A stretch of 64,000 bases of DNA from the NCBI RefSeq assembly GCF_002953215.1, contig NZ_CP026378.1, positions 3,888,540-3,952,539 of the forward strand. The letters run 5' to 3'. Numbering within the stretch: the first letter of the stretch is position 1; each line of letters opens with the position of its first letter. A program made the position numbers and the translations under genes. Origin of the DNA: Mixta calida (GTDB lineage Bacteria > Pseudomonadota > Gammaproteobacteria > Enterobacterales > Enterobacteriaceae). Of this stretch, positions 1 through 8,657 are shown piece after piece. Under the pieces are notes generated by a model that had not been told where the DNA came from, ran no database searches, and saw only the letters and a program-made list of their open reading frames with translations.

Positions 1-830
1 CGGATGAAACGGGCCAGCTGATGCAGGCGCTGAAAACGATGAATGACAATCTGCTGAAAATCGTCACCGAAGTGCGCGCCGGCACCGATATGATCGCTCA
101 CGCCTCCAGCGAAATCTCCGCCGGCAATATGGATCTCTCCTCGCGTACCGAGCAGCAGGCCAGCTCACTGGAAGAGACCGCCTCTGCGATGGAGCAAATG
201 ACCTCTACCGTTAAGCAAAACGCCGATAACGCTCGTCAGGCTAACCAGCTGGCAGAGCTGGCGTCAAAAGTCGCGGTGCAGAGCGGCAATGCGGTGAAAC
301 AGGTGGTCAATACGATGGAGACCATCAGCAGCTCGTCGCGCAAAATCGTCGATATTATCAGCGTGATCGACGGCATCGCCTTCCAGACCAATATTCTGGC
401 GTTGAACGCGGCGGTCGAGGCGGCGCGCGCTGGCGAACAGGGACGCGGCTTCGCGGTGGTCGCATCGGAAGTGCGCAGCCTGGCCCAGCGTTCCGCTTCT
501 GCGGCCAAAGAGATCGCGCAGCTGATCGAAGATTCCGTCAATAAAGTCGATGAAGGCGGCAAACAGGTGGCGAACGCAGGCAGCACCATGAATGAAGTGC
601 TGACCAGCGTGAAAAGCGTGACGGAAATCATGGGTGAGATCTCCATCGCCAGTACCGAGCAAAGCACGGGTATTGATGAGATTAACGCCGCCATCACCCA
701 GATGGATCAGGTGACTCAACAGAACGCCGCGCTGGTTAATCAGTCGGCGGCGGCGGCGCAGGCGATGCAGGAGCAGGCCGCTCAGCTGGCACAGGCGATG
801 CGGGTATTTAAAGTCAACGAGGCCGCCTGA
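1..830 (+). CDS. Methyl-accepting chemotaxis protein, C-terminal part (5' end outside window)
   Basis: The open frame runs in from the left edge (first full codon at base 3), so the internal ATG at 21 is not the start. The visible part is the cytoplasmic signalling half of a chemoreceptor: the end of a HAMP-like region, an adaptation helix with the E/Q-rich EEQ-type sites ([12 protein letters not shown]), and the conserved hairpin tip ([20 protein letters not shown]) that binds CheA and CheW. The C-terminus (VFKVNEAA) lacks the NWETF-type pentapeptide that tethers CheR/CheB in Tar and Tsr, so adaptation probably depends on other receptors. The ligand cannot be told because the periplasmic domain is missing. 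In E. coli the gene next to frdA is epmA, so a receptor here is a change of neighbour. Confidence 0.93.
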   Translation, partial: DETGQLMQALKTMNDNLLKIVTEVRAGTDMIAHASSEISAGNMDLSSRTEQQASSLEETASAMEQMTSTVKQNADNARQANQLAELASKVAVQSGNAVKQVVNTMETISSSSRKIVDIISVIDGIAFQTNILALNAAVEAARAGEQGRGFAVVASEVRSLAQRSASAAKEIAQLIEDSVNKVDEGGKQVANAGSTMNEVLTSVKSVTEIMGEISIASTEQSTGIDEINAAITQMDQVTQQNAALVNQSAAAAQAMQEQAAQLAQAMRVFKVNEAA

Positions 831-839
831 GGCATGTTC

Positions 840-871
840 GCCTTCTGCCCGCTTGTACGGCGGCAGAAGGC
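840..871 (+). terminator. Hairpin after the chemoreceptor gene
   Basis: Perfect 10-bp inverted repeat (GCCTTCTGCC / GGCAGAAGGC) with a 12-base loop, starting 9 bases after the receptor stop codon. There is no clear U-run after it, so it may be a weak terminator or a 3'-end stabiliser. Confidence 0.5.
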
Positions 872-917
872 GCCTTATCGGTGTCGTTTAATGACATCGC
901 TTTTATCGGTTTAAAAC

Positions 918-959
918 ATCGAACATATCAAAATCGGCTGATGCGCCCTGCCCTACACT
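918..959 (+). promoter_or_regulatory. Candidate FNR site and -10 element of the frd promoter
   Basis: ATCGAACATATCAA at 918-931 keeps a good right FNR half-site (ATCAA) and a weak left half. As far as I recall, the E. coli frd FNR site is similarly imperfect. A TACACT -10-like hexamer lies at 954-959. This would put the FNR site near position -41, the class II activator position expected for an anaerobically induced frd operon. The match is imperfect and the call rests partly on its location. Confidence 0.4.
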
Positions 960-1002
960 GGCTAACTCTAAAGAGTTACTTCGCGTTCGCAGGGAGGTTT
1001 AA

Positions 1003-2805
1003 GTGCAAAGCATACAGGCCGATTTAGTGATTGTCGGCGCAGGCGGCGCCGGTCTGCGGGCGGCTATCGCCGCCGCTGAAGCCCATCCAGCGTTATCCAT
1101 CGCCCTTGTGTCAAAAGTCTATCCCATGCGCAGCCACACCGTAGCTGCCGAAGGCGGTTCCGCCGCCGTTACCCAACAACATGACAGTTTCGACGCTCAC
1201 TTTCACGACACCGTCGCTGGCGGCGACTGGCTGTGCGAGCAAGATGTGGTGGACTACTTTGTGCGCCACTGCCCGGAAGAAATGATTCAGCTGGAACAGT
1301 GGGGCTGCCCGTGGAGTCGTAAGGCGGACGGCAGCATCAACGTGCGCCGCTTCGGCGGCATGAAGATTGAGCGCACCTGGTTCGCCGCTGATAAAACCGG
1401 CTTCCATATGCTGCACACGCTGTTTCAAACCTCGTTGAAGTACCCGCAAATACGCCGCTTTGACGAGCATTTTGTACTGGATCTGCTGGTAGACGACGGC
1501 CGCGTCGGCGGACTGGTGGCGCTGAATATGATGGAGGGCACGCTGGTGACGCTGCGCGCGGGCGCCGTGGTGCTGGCGACCGGCGGCGCCGGTCGCGTCT
1601 ACCGCTATAATACCAACGGCAGCATCGTCACCGGCGACGGCATGGGCATGGCGCTGCGCCACGGCGTTCCGCTGCGCGATATGGAATTCGTGCAGTACCA
1701 CCCGACCGGTCTGCCCGGCTCCGGCATTCTGATGACGGAAGGCTGTCGGGGCGAAGGAGGCATTCTGGTGAATAAGGATGGCTATCGCTATCTGCAAGAT
1801 TACGGGCTTGGCCCGGAAACGCCGCCCGGATCGCCGAAAAACAAATATATGGAACTGGGCCCGCGCGACAAAGTTTCGCAGGCGTTCTGGCACGAATGGC
1901 GCGCCGGACGCACCATCGCCACGCCGCGCGGCGACGTGGTTCATCTCGATTTGCGGCATCTCGGCGCGAAAAAGCTGCATGAACGGCTGCCTTTTATCTG
2001 CGAGCTGAGCAAGGCCTATGTCGGCGTCGATCCGGTTACCGATCCCATTCCGGTGCGCCCTACCGCGCACTACACGATGGGCGGCATCGAAACCGACGCG
2101 CGCGGCGAAACGCGCATTCAGGGGCTGTTCGCCGCCGGCGAGTGCGCCTCTATCGGTCTGCACGGCGCCAATCGTCTGGGATCGAACTCGCTGGCGGAGC
2201 TGGTGGTGTTCGGCCGTCTCGCTGGCGAACAGGCGGCGGAGCGGGCGCTGGCAAGCCGCCCCGGCAACGAGCGCGCGCTGCAGGCGCAGGCGCAGGCGCA
2301 GGCGCAGGATATCGAACAACGTCTGCTGGCGCGCATCAACCAACCGGGGGACGAGCGCTGGTCAACGCTGCGTGACGAGATGGGCCGCAGCATGGAAGAA
2401 GGCTGCGGGATTTATCGCACCCCGGAACTGATGCAGCAAACCATCGATACGCTGGCGTCGCTGAAGCAACGTTTTCAGCGACTGCACATCAGCGACAGCA
2501 GCAGCGTTTTCAATACCGAGCTGCTCTACAGCCTGGAACTGGAACACAGCCTGAACGTGGCCGAATGCATGGCGCACGCCGCCCTGCACCGCAAAGAGTC
2601 GCGCGGCGCGCATCAGCGGCTGGATGAAGGCTGTCGACAGCGCGACGATACGCATTATCTTCATCACACCCTGACGTTCTTCACTCCCGACGGCGCGCCG
2701 CGCATCGAAACTTCGCCGGTGAAGATCACTCGTCTGCCGCCGGCGCAGCGGCTCTATGGCGCAGAGGCGGAGGCTGCGTCAGCTCAGGAGGCGTTCCATG
2801 AATAA
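1003..2805 (+). CDS. frdA: Fumarate reductase flavoprotein subunit FrdA
   Basis: Catalytic subunit of menaquinol:fumarate reductase, which reduces fumarate to succinate on the inner face of the membrane during anaerobic respiration. 600 residues, as in E. coli (602). An FAD-binding [10 protein letters not shown] motif lies at 12-21, and His45 in [10 protein letters not shown] is the expected covalent FAD attachment site. The active-site stretches ([32 protein letters not shown]) are intact. The start is GTG with a good AGGGAGG ribosome site; the protein begins MQSIQADL, matching E. coli MQTFQADL. It overlaps frdB by 8 bases, so the two are translationally coupled. Oddity: residues 427-435 are a run of alternating Gln-Ala coded by a pure CAGGCG tract. 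Confidence 0.98.
   Translation: MQSIQADLVIVGAGGAGLRAAIAAAEAHPALSIALVSKVYPMRSHTVAAEGGSAAVTQQHDSFDAHFHDTVAGGDWLCEQDVVDYFVRHCPEEMIQLEQWGCPWSRKADGSINVRRFGGMKIERTWFAADKTGFHMLHTLFQTSLKYPQIRRFDEHFVLDLLVDDGRVGGLVALNMMEGTLVTLRAGAVVLATGGAGRVYRYNTNGSIVTGDGMGMALRHGVPLRDMEFVQYHPTGLPGSGILMTEGCRGEGGILVNKDGYRYLQDYGLGPETPPGSPKNKYMELGPRDKVSQAFWHEWRAGRTIATPRGDVVHLDLRHLGAKKLHERLPFICELSKAYVGVDPVTDPIPVRPTAHYTMGGIETDARGETRIQGLFAAGECASIGLHGANRLGSNSLAELVVFGRLAGEQAAERALASRPGNERALQAQAQAQAQDIEQRLLARINQPGDERWSTLRDEMGRSMEEGCGIYRTPELMQQTIDTLASLKQRFQRLHISDSSSVFNTELLYSLELEHSLNVAECMAHAALHRKESRGAHQRLDEGCRQRDDTHYLHHTLTFFTPDGAPRIETSPVKITRLPPAQRLYGAEAEAASAQEAFHE
2281..2307 (+). repeat. CAGGCG hexanucleotide tract inside frdA
   Basis: Four and a half perfect copies of CAGGCG encode alternating Gln-Ala in a variable loop of FrdA (E. 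coli has EAAIEAQAAGVEQ here). Gain or loss of a 6-base unit would keep the frame and only change the loop length. Confidence 0.9.
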
Positions 2806-3532
2806 ATCTTCGACCCTTATCCTTACGCTGCAACGCTATAACCCGGAGAGAGACAGCGCCCCGCATGATGAACTGTTCCCGGTGCCATGGGATGAACAGA
2901 CGTCGCTGCTGGATGCGCTGGGTTATATCAAAGATAACCTCGCCCACGATCTTGCCTGGCGCTGGTCGTGTCGCATGGCGATTTGCGGCTCCTGCGGCGT
3001 GATGGTTAACGGCATCCCCAAACTCGCCTGTAAAACCTTCCTGCGCGATTATCCCGACGGCCTGCGCATCGCGCCGCTGGCGAACTTTCCGGTGGAGCGC
3101 GATCTGGTGGTGGATATGAGCCGCTTTATTGAAAGCCTGGAGGCGATCAAGCCTTATATTATCGGCAATCCGCGCGTGCCGGCGCAGGGCGCGAATCCGC
3201 AAACCCCGACGCAGATGGCGCGCTATCACCAGTTCGCTGGCTGCATTAACTGCGGCCTCTGCTATGCCGCCTGCCCGCAGTTTGGCCTGAACCCGGCGTT
3301 TATCGGTCCGGCCGCCATCGCCCTGGCCCATCGCTACAACCTCGACAGCCGCGATCGCGGCAAAGCGGAACGCATGCCGCTGTTAAACGGCGACAACGGC
3401 GTCTGGCCCTGCACCTTCGTCGGCTTCTGTTCAGAGGTCTGCCCGAAGCATGTCGATCCGGCCGCGGCAATCCAACAGGGCAAAGTGGCGAGCGCGAAGG
3501 ATTACCTTCTCGCCCGGCTGAAACCGCACTAA
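2798..3532 (+). CDS. frdB: Fumarate reductase iron-sulfur subunit FrdB
   Basis: Carries electrons from the quinol site in FrdCD to the flavin in FrdA. The start at 2798 gives 244 residues, the E. coli length; an upstream in-frame codon at 2756 lies inside frdA, while CAGGAG just ahead of 2798 is a good ribosome site. Cysteines for the three clusters are all present: C58, C63, C66 and C78 for [2Fe-2S]; C149, C152, C155 and C159 plus the C205, C211 and C215 group for [4Fe-4S] and [3Fe-4S]. The gene overlaps frdA by 8 bases, and frdC follows with its own AAGGAG. Assignment is secure from near full-length similarity to E. coli FrdB. Confidence 0.98.
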   Translation: MNKSSTLILTLQRYNPERDSAPHDELFPVPWDEQTSLLDALGYIKDNLAHDLAWRWSCRMAICGSCGVMVNGIPKLACKTFLRDYPDGLRIAPLANFPVERDLVVDMSRFIESLEAIKPYIIGNPRVPAQGANPQTPTQMARYHQFAGCINCGLCYAACPQFGLNPAFIGPAAIALAHRYNLDSRDRGKAERMPLLNGDNGVWPCTFVGFCSEVCPKHVDPAAAIQQGKVASAKDYLLARLKPH

Positions 3533-3542
3533 GGAGCTTTTG

Positions 3543-3938
3543 ATGATAAGTAAACGCAAACCCTGGTCGCCACCGGTTAACGCAGGCTGGTGGCGTCATC
3601 TGGCTTTTTACCGCTTTTATATGCTGCGTGAAGGCACGGCGCTGCCGGCGCTGTGGTTCAGCCTGGAGCTGATTTTTGCGCTTTATGCGCTCAAAGGCGG
3701 CGCGGATCAGTGGGACGCCTTTATCAGCTTCCTGCGCCATCCGATAGTGCTGTTATTAAACCTGGTCACGCTGGCGGCGGCGCTGCTGCACAGTAAAACC
3801 TGGTTTGAACTGGCGCCGAAGGCCGCCATCGTGATGGTGAAAGGGGAAAAGCTGAAGCCGCAGCCCATCATTATCGCTCTGTGGATCGTGATGCTGCTGG
3901 CGACGTTCGGTTCGCTGTGGCTGGCGCTACAAGCCTGA
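3543..3938 (+). CDS. frdC: Fumarate reductase membrane anchor FrdC
   Basis: Membrane anchor that with FrdD binds the FrdAB catalytic dimer and the menaquinol. 131 residues with three hydrophobic helices, equal in length to E. coli FrdC. The start is ATG 3543 (MISKRKPW, compare E. coli MTTKRKPY), 6 bases after AAGGAG; an in-frame TTG one codon earlier is less likely. The conserved [12 protein letters not shown] and [14 protein letters not shown] stretches are intact. It begins 10 bases after the frdB stop. Confidence 0.96.
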   Translation: MISKRKPWSPPVNAGWWRHLAFYRFYMLREGTALPALWFSLELIFALYALKGGADQWDAFISFLRHPIVLLLNLVTLAAALLHSKTWFELAPKAAIVMVKGEKLKPQPIIIALWIVMLLATFGSLWLALQA

Positions 3939-3948
3939 GGAGGAAAGA

Positions 3949-4302
3949 ATGCAACAACCACAACGATCGGATGAACCGCTGTTTTGGGGGCTGTTTGGCG
4001 CAGGCGGCATGTGGGCGGCGCTGTTTTCGCCGGTGGCGGTGCTGTTGGTCGGCGTGCTGCTGCCGCTGAGCTGGTGGCCCGCCGACGCGTTCAGCTACGA
4101 ACGTATTCTGGCTTTTGCCTCGACGTTAATCGGGCGTGGGGTGATTTTGCTGACGATTGTTCTGCCGGTGTGGTGCGCGCTGCATCGTCTGCATCATGGC
4201 GCGCACGATCTTAAGTTGGCGATTCCCGCCAGCAAATGGTGGTTTTACGGCGCCGCCGTTATTCTGACGGTCATCGCGGCCATAGGCGTCGTCACGCTCT
4301 AG
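3949..4302 (+). CDS. frdD: Fumarate reductase membrane anchor FrdD
   Basis: Second membrane anchor of fumarate reductase; 117 residues, three membrane helices, with the family stretches [17 protein letters not shown] and [12 protein letters not shown] conserved. Ribosome site AGGAGG lies just upstream. Last gene of frdABCD. Its stop codon is separated by a single base from the stop codon of the convergent flagellin gene, and no rho-independent terminator can be seen between them, so read-through into antisense of the flagellin is possible. Confidence 0.96.
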   Translation: MQQPQRSDEPLFWGLFGAGGMWAALFSPVAVLLVGVLLPLSWWPADAFSYERILAFASTLIGRGVILLTIVLPVWCALHRLHHGAHDLKLAIPASKWWFYGAAVILTVIAAIGVVTL

Positions 4303-4303
4303 C

Positions 4304-5752
4304 TTAGCCTTTCAGCAAAGAGAGCATCAACTGCGGCTGCTGGTTCGCCTGCACCAGCACCGCATTACTGGCCTGCTGCAGAATCTGCTGCTTCGTCAGG
4401 TTAGAGGCTTCCAGCGCATAATCCGCGTCCATAATGCGGCTGCGCGCCGCCGTAGTGGCGACAGTCTGCTGCGACAGCGACGCTTTTGTCGATTCCAGGC
4501 TGTTAATGGTGCTGCCATACTCGCCACGGTAGCCGCTGACGGTTTGCAGCGCCTTATCCAGCGCGCCCAGCGCTTTTTCCGCTTCCTCTTTTGGGTTGAG
4601 GCGGCTCGCCGCCAGCCCTAATGAGGCGCTGTCGGAAGGCGTCGGCTCAATCGTTTTCACCTGCAGCGTATCGCCAAAGTTAGCGCTGGTTACCACCTGC
4701 ATCGGGCTACTCGCCTTCGCGTCATCAGGCGTATAGGTTGGCGTTGGCATATTCCCCCAGGTCATACGCGCGCCGAATGAACCATTGCCTACCACGATCA
4801 CCACCAGATCCTCGGTGACGTTATTGATCGTCACACGCTCCTGCGTATTGGCGCTGGCGACGCTGCCGTCGTTAAACCCGCCGGTGCTGGCGTCTTCATA
4901 ACGGTCGCCGTCGCCGCTGTAGGTGATGGACATGCCGTTATAGTTTTGCGTCGCGCTGCCGTTCACGTCATAGGTGCTGCCGCCCTGCACCAGCTGCGAA
5001 TCATCATAGCTGGCGCCCGGCAGAAAGCCGTTCGCCTCGGTCAGGACGCTGCTGTTGGCCTGCGCGGCGCTCGTTATGCCTTTACTTACCCAGGTCGAAT
5101 CGGGATCGCTGCCCTGCAGCGGCGTGCCGACCAGATGTTTACCGTCACGGGTAAAGATCTGAATATCGTCGTCATAAGAATAGGAATCGATGCGCATGAC
5201 CACGTTAGTGGCGCCCGCCGGAATATAGGCCATCGAGACAACGCCGGAACTAAAACCGTAATTGTTGCCCGGCACCGGAAATTTGCTGGTGGCCGGCGAG
5301 ACGTTTCCCAGCTTTACCGGCAGTTCCGGCACGGCAGACGCCAGCGGATATTTACCGAAAATTTCGGTCGTGCCGGCAATCTGATCGATAGTCTCGCTAA
5401 TCTGCTGGAATTCATCCTGGAGGCTTTGGCGGTCACTGTCCGATAAGGCGTCGTTCACCGAACGGATCGCCAGCTCCTTACCACGGATCAGCAGATTTGA
5501 AATGGTATCCAGCCCGCCGTCAGCGGTTTCCGACAGGCTGATGCCGTCATCCAGGCCACGGGCAATCACCGTGTCGGCGCCGATATTAGCGGTCATACGG
5601 TTGGAAATCGCCTGACCGGCGGCGTCATCTTTCGCGCTGTTAATGCGCAAACCGGATGAGAGACGTGCAATGGTCTGGCTCAGCGATGGGGCGTCCTTTG
5701 CCTGATTTTTCAGCACGTTGGCTGATAACAGATTGGTATAAATGGTCGCCAT
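4304..5752 (-). CDS. Orphan flagellin with an unusual central domain
   Basis: 482 residues. The ends are those of flagellin: residues 1-140 hold the D0/D1 helices (SSGLRINSAKDDAAGQAISN, QSLQDEFQQISETID) and about 385-482 the matching C-terminal helices (ARSRIMDADYALEASNLTKQQIL, ending QPQLMLSLLKG), so it should polymerise into a filament after flagellar type III export. The middle (about 145-380) is not a usual D2/D3 domain: it is rich in Gly, Ser, Asp and Thr with beta-strand-like segments (DDDIQIFTRDGKHL, FGARMTWGNMP) and shows no HExxH protease motif of the flagellinolysins. No other flagellar structural gene is in the window. A sigma-28 promoter lies 41 bases upstream. It occupies the place of ampC/sugE between frdD and blc. 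It could be an alternative filament subunit or a filament-displayed domain. Confidence 0.9.
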   Translation of the reverse strand: MATIYTNLLSANVLKNQAKDAPSLSQTIARLSSGLRINSAKDDAAGQAISNRMTANIGADTVIARGLDDGISLSETADGGLDTISNLLIRGKELAIRSVNDALSDSDRQSLQDEFQQISETIDQIAGTTEIFGKYPLASAVPELPVKLGNVSPATSKFPVPGNNYGFSSGVVSMAYIPAGATNVVMRIDSYSYDDDIQIFTRDGKHLVGTPLQGSDPDSTWVSKGITSAAQANSSVLTEANGFLPGASYDDSQLVQGGSTYDVNGSATQNYNGMSITYSGDGDRYEDASTGGFNDGSVASANTQERVTINNVTEDLVVIVVGNGSFGARMTWGNMPTPTYTPDDAKASSPMQVVTSANFGDTLQVKTIEPTPSDSASLGLAASRLNPKEEAEKALGALDKALQTVSGYRGEYGSTINSLESTKASLSQQTVATTAARSRIMDADYALEASNLTKQQILQQASNAVLVQANQQPQLMLSLLKG

Positions 5753-5792
5753 GATAAGTATTTCTTCATTGACTGGAGTCTGAGTAGGAAGG

Positions 5793-5819
5793 TTATCGGC
5801 GCAGCGCTAACCAGCTTTA
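5793..5819 (-). promoter_or_regulatory. Sigma-28 (FliA) promoter of the orphan flagellin
   Basis: Read on the minus strand: TAAAGCTG, 11 bases, GCCGATAA. The consensus is TAAAGTTT-N11-GCCGATAA; the -10 box matches 8 of 8, the core TAAAG of the -35 box matches, and the spacing is exact. The -10 lies 41 bases from the flagellin ATG. This makes the gene a class 3 flagellar gene under FliA/FlgM control. Confidence 0.88.
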
Positions 5820-5948
5820 GCGCCTTTACAATCACTGACGTCAGGCCCGGCAAGGCTTTGCGCGGCTAAGCAGGTTTCTGCCTCCCGCCAACACAGGCCG
5901 GTTTTCTCGTCCTATACTTAAGCTGTTAAAACTTATCAGGAAAGCATT

Positions 5949-6500
5949 ATGTCACTATGGAAAACCTTTATCGCCAGCGTGGGCGCCCTGCTCTCGGTGG
6001 CCTGCAGCACGACGCCGCCGAAAAATGTCACGGTGGTGGAAAACTTTGACGCCGATCGCTATCTCGGCCAGTGGTACGAAATTGCCCGACTGAACCACCG
6101 CTTTGAGCGCGGTCTCGATCATGTCACCGCAACCTACAGCAAGCGCGATGACGGCGGGCTGAAAGTGGTTAACCGCGGCTACGACGCGCAGAAGCAGCGC
6201 TGGAAAGAGAGCATCGGCAAAGCTTACTTTACCGGCTCGCCGCAGCGCGCAGCGCTGAAAGTTTCATTCTTTGGGCCTTTCTACGGCGGCTATAACGTGA
6301 TCGCGCTCGACAGCGATTATCGCTACGCGCTGATCTGCGGGCCGAACCACGATTACCTTTGGATTCTGTCGCGCACGCCGCAGCTGGATGAATCGGTCAA
6401 ACAAAAGCTGACGGAACAGGCGCGTCAGGCCGGTTTCCCGGTTAATAAATTGATTTGGGTGAAACAGGACGGCGCAACGCCGCAGCAGGCTGGGAACTAA
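5949..6500 (+). CDS. blc: Outer membrane lipoprotein Blc (bacterial lipocalin)
   Basis: 183 residues, close to E. coli Blc (177). The N-terminal signal ends in a lipobox (LLSVACS) with the lipid-bearing cysteine near residue 19. The lipocalin signature NFDADRYLGQWYEIARL follows, then GPFYGGYNVIALDSDYRYALICGP. Blc is an outer-membrane lipoprotein that binds lysophospholipids and is induced in stationary phase in E. coli. Ribosome site AGGAAAG precedes the ATG. It is divergent from the flagellin gene and convergent with ecnB. Confidence 0.95.
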   Translation: MSLWKTFIASVGALLSVACSTTPPKNVTVVENFDADRYLGQWYEIARLNHRFERGLDHVTATYSKRDDGGLKVVNRGYDAQKQRWKESIGKAYFTGSPQRAALKVSFFGPFYGGYNVIALDSDYRYALICGPNHDYLWILSRTPQLDESVKQKLTEQARQAGFPVNKLIWVKQDGATPQQAGN

Positions 6501-6511
6501 TGCGGAAAGGT

Positions 6512-6545
6512 AAAAATGTCGGTACGGAACGCAGGTTCCGCACCG
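6512..6545 (-). terminator. Terminator after ecnB
   Basis: On the minus strand, an 11-bp stem with one mismatch (CGGTGCGGAAC / GTTCCGTACCG), loop CTGC, followed shortly by TTTTT. It lies between the convergent blc and ecnB genes. Confidence 0.7.
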
Positions 6546-6551
6546 TACATA

Positions 6552-6686
6552 TTATTGCGCGCCGCGTTGAATCGCCTGACCGCCCGCTTCAACGTCCTCG
6601 CCTACGCCGCGCGTGGTGTTGCAGGCAGACAGCAGAGTAGAAAGAATCAAAGCGGAAAAAATTGCGACAATACTTTTCTTTGACAT
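6552..6686 (-). CDS. ecnB: Entericidin B lipoprotein
   Basis: A 44-residue lipoprotein: signal [20 protein letters not shown], lipobox SAC with Cys22, then [17 protein letters not shown], nearly the E. coli EcnB sequence ([11 protein letters not shown]). The start is the ATG at 6686, because AAGGAA sits 6 bases ahead of it; an ATG two codons upstream directly abuts that ribosome site. EcnB is a membrane lipoprotein described as a bacteriolytic toxin opposed by EcnA and expressed in stationary phase in E. coli. It lies beside ecnA as in E. coli; sugE, its usual neighbour, is absent. Confidence 0.93.
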   Translation of the reverse strand: MSKKSIVAIFSALILSTLLSACNTTRGVGEDVEAGGQAIQRGAQ

Positions 6687-6800
6687 AGCCATTTCCTTTT
6701 TGGTTGCAGTTGAAAGTACAGCAACTAAAGCATAGCCCTAAATTAACAGCTTGCTCGTCGTAACATCAGGAAATGGCGTTCTTTCAGAAAGGAAGATAAA

Positions 6801-6932
6801 TCAGTTTGCTGCGCGGGAGATGGCGCCGCCCAGGTGTGAAACATCTTCACCAAAGCCGCGAAAAGTGTTGCAGGCGCTGAGCGCCATGGTCGTCAGCAAC
6901 GCGACAGCGATGAATTTTACGATGCGCTTCAT
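6801..6932 (-). CDS. ecnA: Entericidin A lipoprotein
   Basis: A 43-residue lipoprotein with signal MKRIVKFIAVALLTTMALS, lipobox SAC (Cys21) and mature part NTFRGFGEDVSHLGGAISRA, which matches E. coli EcnA (CNTARGFGEDIKHLGNSISRA). In E. coli EcnA is the antidote of the EcnAB pair. It sits between efp and ecnB on the same strand as both. A terminator separates it from efp, so it should have its own promoter in the AT-rich 6933-6950 stretch or read through from efp. Confidence 0.93.
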   Translation of the reverse strand: MKRIVKFIAVALLTTMALSACNTFRGFGEDVSHLGGAISRAAN

Positions 6933-6950
6933 TATTTCAATGTTCTCAGT

Positions 6951-6976
6951 AAAAAAGCGCACCCAGAAGATGCGCC
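6951..6976 (-). terminator. Terminator after efp
   Basis: On the minus strand, GCGCA (6971-6975) pairs with TGCGC (6957-6961) around a 9-base loop, followed by six T (6951-6956). It begins about 10 bases after the efp stop codon. Confidence 0.65.
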
Positions 6977-6986
6977 TGATTGCTGC

Positions 6987-7553
6987 TTATTTTACGCGAG
7001 AGACATATTCGCCAGAGCGGGTGTCAACTTTGATCACTTCGCCGATCTGCACGAACAACGGCACTTTAACCACTGCGCCGGTAGACAGCGTCGCCGGTTT
7101 GCCGCCGGTGCCCGCCGTATCGCCTTTCAGACCCGGATCGGTATCAACGATTTCCAGCTCAACGAAGTTCGGCGGCGTGACGGCGATCGGGCTGCCGTTC
7201 CACAGCGTGACGATGCACTCAGCCTGATCCAGCAGCCATTTCGCGTTGTCGCCAACGGCTTTCGAATCAGCGGCCAGCTGCTCGAAGGTTTCATTATTCA
7301 TGAAGTGCCAGAACTCACCGTCGTTGTAGAGGTAAGTCAGGTTCATATCCACAACGTCTGCGCCTTCGGCGGAATCGGTGGATTTAAAGGTTTTTTCGAT
7401 CAGTTTGCCGGTCAGCAGACGACGCATCTTAACGCGTGCGAACGCCTGTCCTTTGCCCGGTTTTACAAACTCGCTGGCTTCGATGGCGTAAGGTTCGCCT
7501 TCGAACATGATTTTGAGACCGTTGCGAAAATCGTTGCTAGAATAAGTCGCCAT
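6987..7553 (-). CDS. efp: Translation elongation factor P
   Basis: 188 residues, the same length as E. coli EF-P and almost identical over the C-terminal two thirds. EF-P enters the ribosomal E site and relieves stalling at polyproline. Lys34 in [11 protein letters not shown] is the residue beta-lysylated by EpmA with beta-lysine made by EpmB. The EpmB gene is divergent from it with a 41-base gap, so the substrate and one modifying enzyme share a promoter region. EpmA is not in the window, although in E. coli it lies beside frdA. Confidence 0.98.
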   Translation of the reverse strand: MATYSSNDFRNGLKIMFEGEPYAIEASEFVKPGKGQAFARVKMRRLLTGKLIEKTFKSTDSAEGADVVDMNLTYLYNDGEFWHFMNNETFEQLAADSKAVGDNAKWLLDQAECIVTLWNGSPIAVTPPNFVELEIVDTDPGLKGDTAGTGGKPATLSTGAVVKVPLFVQIGEVIKVDTRSGEYVSRVK

Positions 7554-7594
7554 AAAGGCCCTCTACAATTTAATACTGGTACTTAGCCAAAAAA

Positions 7595-8623
7595 ATGGCA
7601 CACATTGTAACCCTAAATACCCCATCCAGAGAAGATTGGTTGCAACAACTTGCAGACGTCATCACTGAACCCCATGAATTACTGCGGTTTTTAGCGCTGG
7701 AACAGCATCCTGAGCTGGCCGCTGGCGAGCCTGCGCGCAAGCTTTTCGCCCTGCGCGTGCCGCGCGCGTTCGCCCAGCGCATGAAAAAAGGCGATCCGCG
7801 CGATCCGCTGCTGCTGCAGGTGATCACCGATCGTCAGGAGTTTATCGACGCGCCGGGTTACAGCGCCGATCCGCTGGATGAGCAAAACAGCGTCGTGCCA
7901 GGCCTGCTGCATAAATATAAAAACCGCGCGCTGCTGCTGGTCAAAGGCGGCTGTGCGGTCAACTGCCGCTACTGTTTCCGCCGTCATTTCCCCTATCAGG
8001 ATAACCAGGGCAACAAGCGCAACTGGCAGCGAGCGCTGGACTATATTCGCGAACACCGCGAGCTGGATGAGATCATTTTTTCCGGCGGCGATCCGCTGAT
8101 GGCGAAAGATCATGAGCTCGACTGGCTGATCGGCGAGCTGGAGGCGATCCCGCACCTGAAGCGCCTGCGTATCCACAGCCGCCTGCCGGTGGTGATCCCG
8201 GCGCGCATCACCGAAACGCTCTGCCAGCGCCTCGGCAATTCGCGGTTACAGGTGCTGATGGTGACCCATATCAATCATGCGCAGGAGATCGACCTGGCGC
8301 TGCGTCACGGCGTAGCGATGCTGAAGCGCGCAGGCGTCACGATGCTGAACCAGAGCGTGCTGCTGCGCGGCGTGAATGATAATGCGCCTGCGCTGGCCGA
8401 GCTCAGCAACGCGCTGTTTGACGCCGGTATTCTCCCCTACTACCTGCACGTGCTGGATAAGGTGCAAGGGGCCGCGCACTTTTACGTCTCCGATGAAGAG
8501 GCGCGAGCGATTATGCGCCAGCTGCTGCCGCTGGTTTCCGGTTATCTGGTGCCGAAGCTGGCGCGTGAAATCGGCGGCGAGCCAAGCAAAACGCCGCTCG
8601 ATTTGCAGCTACGGCAGTCCTGA
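7595..8623 (+). CDS. epmB: EF-P beta-lysylation protein EpmB (lysine 2,3-aminomutase)
   Basis: 342-residue radical SAM enzyme that converts L-alpha-lysine to beta-lysine for modification of EF-P. The cluster-binding cysteines form C120-x3-C124-x2-C127 (CAVNCRYCFRR), followed by the family stretches IIFSGGDPLMAKD and LLRGVNDNAP, and a C-terminal PLP-binding lysine region (GYLVPKLAREIGGEPSK). Length and sequence agree with E. coli EpmB (YjeK, 342). It is divergent from efp, which fits its role. Confidence 0.96.
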   Translation: MAHIVTLNTPSREDWLQQLADVITEPHELLRFLALEQHPELAAGEPARKLFALRVPRAFAQRMKKGDPRDPLLLQVITDRQEFIDAPGYSADPLDEQNSVVPGLLHKYKNRALLLVKGGCAVNCRYCFRRHFPYQDNQGNKRNWQRALDYIREHRELDEIIFSGGDPLMAKDHELDWLIGELEAIPHLKRLRIHSRLPVVIPARITETLCQRLGNSRLQVLMVTHINHAQEIDLALRHGVAMLKRAGVTMLNQSVLLRGVNDNAPALAELSNALFDAGILPYYLHVLDKVQGAAHFYVSDEEARAIMRQLLPLVSGYLVPKLAREIGGEPSKTPLDLQLRQS

Positions 8624-8627
8624 GGCG

Positions 8628-8657
8628 CCGTCCGGCAAGGGAAAGCTTGCCGGACGG
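8628..8657 (+). terminator. Perfect 12-bp palindrome after epmB
   Basis: CCGTCCGGCAAG and CTTGCCGGACGG form a perfect 12-bp stem with a 6-base loop, 5 bases after the epmB stop. There is no T-run, so it may act as a REP-like 3'-end stabiliser or a rho-associated pause instead of an intrinsic terminator. Confidence 0.6.

Noticed and set aside
1111..2343. 410-codon frame on the minus strand across frdA
   Set aside because: It is antisense to a fully conserved frdA, with Arg/Gln/His-rich composition typical of shadows in GC-rich genes.
4304..5752. Flagellinolysin (flagellin with metallopeptidase insert)
   Set aside because: No HExxH motif occurs in the central region.
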